DNA of 64,000 nucleotides, from positions 16,040 to 80,039 of the forward strand of contig CAADWX010000001.1 of the NCBI GenBank assembly GCA_900752905.1, in the 5' to 3' direction. The stretch's first letter is position 1. Every line of letters starts with the position of its first letter. Origin of the DNA: Bacilli bacterium. GTDB lineage: Bacteria > Bacillota_I > Bacilli_A > RF39 > UBA660. Shown here piece by piece: positions 61,481-64,000 of the stretch. A program made the translations under genes and the position numbers. The notes beneath the pieces were generated by a model, which was given only the letters and a program-made list of their open reading frames with translations, had not been told where the DNA came from and did not search any database.

Positions 61481-63463
61481 ATGATAGAAGGTGATAATAT
61501 AAGAAGATTCTTTAGAATATTTTTTAAAACAATCATAATAATTTTTGCATTACTTCTTATTGCTTATATTTTTCTATATATATATGCTAAAATGTCACCT
61601 AAATTAAATCTTAATAGCGCTAATGTATATTATTTATATGATTCATCTAATGAATTATATACTGGTTCTAATGATAAATGGGTATCTATTGATGATATTT
61701 CTAAATATTTAATAGATTCAACAATTTCTATTGAGGATAAAAACTTTTATAAACATAATGGATTTGATATATTAAGAATAATTAAAGCTATGGTTATTAA
61801 TATTAAATCCGGTAAAACAAAACAAGGAGCTTCAACAATAACTCAACAATATGCTAAAAACTTGTTCTTAGATTTTAATAAAACTTGGAAAAGAAAAATT
61901 GATGAAGCTTGGATAACTTTAAGACTTGAAGCACATTATACTAAAAATGAATTATTAGAAGGATATTTAAACACTATAAATTATGGTGGAATTTATGGTA
62001 TAGAAAATGCTAGTTACTATTACTTTGGTAAAAGTGCTAAAGAGCTTGATTTAGCAGAAAGTACAATACTTGCTGGTATTCCTAAATCTCCAAGTAATTA
62101 TTCCCCTATTTCAAATTATGATAATGCAAAAAAAAGACAATTATTAATACTTAACTCCATGGTTAAAAATGGCTATATAACTGAAGAAGAAAAAACGAAT
62201 GCATATAATGAAGAATTGACATTTATTGGCGAGGTTAGTACAAATAATCTTAAAACGTTAATGTATTTTCAAGATGCAGTTATTGACGAACTAAAAACTA
62301 TAAAAGAAATTCCATCATCTTTTCTAACTACAGGTGGTCTTAAAATATATACAACATTGGATATGAATGCTCAAAAAAGTTTAGAAAAAAGTATTGATAC
62401 AAATCTATCATATGATAAAGAACTACAAGTTTCTGCTATGTTAATGGATCCAAATAATGGAGAAATTAAAGCAATAGCAGGTGGAAAAGATTATAGTTTA
62501 AGTCAATACAATAGAGTCACCTCTTCTAAAAGACAGGTAGGATCTACTATGAAACCTTTTCTATATTATAGTGCTTTGGAAAGTGGATTTACTCCATCTA
62601 CAACATTTACAAGCGAAAAAACAACTTTTACCTTTTCAGGTAATAAAACCTATAGTCCTAAAAACTATGGCGATTTATATGCTAATAAAGAAATATCTTT
62701 AGCCTCAGCTCTTGCTTTTTCGGATAATATATATGCTGTAAAAACAAACCTATTTTTAGGAGAAGATGTTCTTGTAAATTTTGCTAGTAGAATTGGAATT
62801 AGTAATAATTTAGAGGCTGTACCTTCCCTTGCACTTGGTACAAATGAAATAAATATTAAAAATATGATGCAAGGATATGCTACCTTTGCATCAGAAGGAA
62901 AAAAAATAATACCACATTATATAAAAAAGGTTACAGATATTAATGGTAATGTTTTATATGAATACAAACAGAATGATGAAATTTTATTAAATAAAAGTAC
63001 TGTATATATATTAAATGAACTTTTATCTAATTGTACCAATGAAAAGATAGTTGATTATACTACCCCTACTTGTCTTAGTATAAAAAATAAATTAGAAAAA
63101 AAATATGCTATAAAAACTGGTACAACAGATACAGATCATTGGATATTTGGATATAATAAAAACGCACTACTTGGTATATGGGTTGGATATGATGATAATC
63201 ATGAAACTGATGGAACTCCTAGTAGAGCTATGAAATATACTTTTGCTGATGCAATTAATGAATATGAAAAAGATATGGATAATACTTGGTATGAAACACC
63301 TAATAATGTAGTTGGTGTATTAGTTGATCCAATAAGTGGTAAAGTTGCTGATGAATCAACTAAAAATTCTACAATATTTTATTATTTAAAAGGTACTCAA
63401 CCAAATAGAAGTGAAAATTACTTAGAAGAAACTTTTAAAGAAGTAGAAGAAAATAATTCATAA
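61481..63463 (+). CDS. Class A penicillin-binding protein (PBP1A type)
   Basis: This 660-residue bifunctional enzyme makes and cross-links peptidoglycan. It has a membrane anchor (about 14-36), a GT51 transglycosylase domain with EDKNFYKHNGFD and GASTITQQYAKNLFL, and a transpeptidase domain with SxxK STMK, SDN and KTGTT (about 547). The C-terminal end is short. The ribosome site GAAGGTGAT lies 3 codons after the ATG at 61481, ahead of an ATA codon at 61499; ATG is kept but the true start may differ. A terminator follows directly. Confidence 0.94.
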   Translation: MIEGDNIRRFFRIFFKTIIIIFALLLIAYIFLYIYAKMSPKLNLNSANVYYLYDSSNELYTGSNDKWVSIDDISKYLIDSTISIEDKNFYKHNGFDILRIIKAMVINIKSGKTKQGASTITQQYAKNLFLDFNKTWKRKIDEAWITLRLEAHYTKNELLEGYLNTINYGGIYGIENASYYYFGKSAKELDLAESTILAGIPKSPSNYSPISNYDNAKKRQLLILNSMVKNGYITEEEKTNAYNEELTFIGEVSTNNLKTLMYFQDAVIDELKTIKEIPSSFLTTGGLKIYTTLDMNAQKSLEKSIDTNLSYDKELQVSAMLMDPNNGEIKAIAGGKDYSLSQYNRVTSSKRQVGSTMKPFLYYSALESGFTPSTTFTSEKTTFTFSGNKTYSPKNYGDLYANKEISLASALAFSDNIYAVKTNLFLGEDVLVNFASRIGISNNLEAVPSLALGTNEINIKNMMQGYATFASEGKKIIPHYIKKVTDINGNVLYEYKQNDEILLNKSTVYILNELLSNCTNEKIVDYTTPTCLSIKNKLEKKYAIKTGTTDTDHWIFGYNKNALLGIWVGYDDNHETDGTPSRAMKYTFADAINEYEKDMDNTWYETPNNVVGVLVDPISGKVADESTKNSTIFYYLKGTQPNRSENYLEETFKEVEENNS

Positions 63464-63500
63464 AAAAATGGCAATTTAAACAAAAATTGTCATTTTTTAA
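63463..63500 (+). terminator. Terminator after the PBP1A gene
   Basis: A 15-bp stem (63463-63477 with 63484-63498, one G-T pair) and 6-nt loop with T tract at the end. Confidence 0.8.
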
Positions 63501-63525
63501 CTATTAAAGCTTTATAACAAAAATA

Positions 63526-63807
63526 TTATTCATACATAATTTCAATTAAAGAAATATCATTGCCTAAAAGATCAACATAATCATCCCCTAATTTAACTTT
63601 TAATTTTTCAAATTTATCTATAAAATCATTACATGGGAATAAGAATAAATCTAATGAAGTCAAAAATAAATCTTTATAATAATATACTCCACTATCACTT
63701 AAATATTTAAAAATTTTTGAGACATTTTCAATATCTATTTCATTTATAATATCATCATCAAAATTTTCCTTTAAAATTTTGATATCTAAATCATTAAATT
63801 CTTTCAT
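63526..63807 (-). CDS. Small acidic protein, possible immunity protein
   Basis: I do not recognise this 93-residue acidic protein (KENFDDDIINEIDIENVSKI...). It is predicted mostly helical with hydrophobic Leu/Phe patches (LFLTSLDLFLFP) and no signal peptide. Its ATG overlaps the stop of the upstream gene as ATGA, so the two are made together. Small acidic partners directly after a basic C-terminal domain are typical for immunity proteins of polymorphic toxins; this is inference only. Confidence 0.65.
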   Translation of the reverse strand: MKEFNDLDIKILKENFDDDIINEIDIENVSKIFKYLSDSGVYYYKDLFLTSLDLFLFPCNDFIDKFEKLKVKLGDDYVDLLGNDISLIEIMYE

Positions 63808-64000
63808 AACCTTTTACCTCCAAATTTAAACTCTTCTAATGAATATTTTTTCATATACTTTCCTATATCTATATTATATTTTTTCTTTAATAATCCTTCT
63901 GTTTTTCCAAATACAGGATTTAATTTACCATCAATTATTAATTTTAAGTTATTCTCTTCCAAATATTTTATCAATGCATAGTTTTTATTTGGAGAAACTA
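63804..64000 (-). CDS. C-terminal end of an unknown protein (partial), possible toxin domain
   Basis: Only the last 65 codons are present; the gene enters from the right edge. The visible part is basic, ending KYNIDIGKYMKKYSLEEFKFGGKRL, with a LEENNLKLIIDGKLNPVFGKTEG segment. No family is recognised. Overlap with the next start and opposite charges of the two products fit a toxin-immunity pair, but the N-terminus is needed to judge. Confidence 0.6.
   Translation of the reverse strand, partial: VSPNKNYALIKYLEENNLKLIIDGKLNPVFGKTEGLLKKKYNIDIGKYMKKYSLEEFKFGGKRL

Overview
The window is AT-rich bacterial DNA with standard-code genes, strong GGAGG or GGTGAT ribosome sites and A/T-rich intrinsic terminators. 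The DnaB/DnaI primosome pair, RNA polymerase delta subunit (rpoE), a GerE homologue and an LtaS-type lipoteichoic acid synthase point to a low-GC, Gram-positive Bacillota, most likely an uncultivated gut-type lineage of class Bacilli. gerE, spoIIIAH, a GerM-like lipoprotein-type gene and a YjcZ-like small protein indicate a sporulating organism or one recently descended from it. Most genes lie on the minus strand.

Layout: 1-1.5 kb is the edge of a Tad/Flp pilus locus. 1.6-3.3 kb holds a DUF192 gene and cysS, convergent and sharing a palindrome. 3.4-5.0 kb is a tRNA hot spot (CAT, Leu-TAG, Arg-TCT) carrying an orphan MvaI/BcnI-type endonuclease gene, flanked on both sides by decayed inverted tRNA copies. 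5.0-6.9 kb is a sporulation trio. 7-14.3 kb holds a threonine T-box operon (unknown gene plus thrS) and dnaB-dnaI with an RNB-like gene. 14.4-18.8 kb has an FtsW/RodA protein, a YjcZ-like peptide, def, ldh and a D-Ala-D-Ala carboxypeptidase.

18.8-30.2 kb is an envelope-stress region: small membrane and lipoprotein genes, a two-component system with an ABC/FtsX exporter, a calcium P-type ATPase, a DUF1287 protein, one clear pseudogene, and repeated intergenic modules sharing one terminator hairpin. 30.2-34.7 kb contains four peptidases or beta-lactamase-fold proteins acting on peptidoglycan. 35-45.9 kb carries a Xer recombinase, FtsK/SpoIIIE, a structured ncRNA (6S-like candidate), a pseudopilin, tRNA-Cys, an LTA synthase, a VirD4-like protein without Walker A, a MerR regulator, and ftsW-mraY; the SpoVD/PBP2-type transpeptidase follows to 47.9 kb.

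48-52.4 kb is the most unusual block: a BspA-type leucine-rich-repeat membrane protein, a radical SAM/SPASM enzyme, a 120-residue protein ending in 14 asparagines, and a zinc-ribbon membrane protein, apparently one operon. It is the best candidate here for an undescribed peptide or protein modification system. 52.4-57.6 kb is an MMPL-type exporter fused to a YhgE-like ectodomain, divergent from its probable TetR regulator. 58-63.5 kb holds a ZIP transporter, rpoE, argS, a DUF1934 gene and a class A PBP. The right edge has a translationally coupled gene pair that may be a toxin and its immunity protein. Function calls rest on motif recognition by eye, without database searches.
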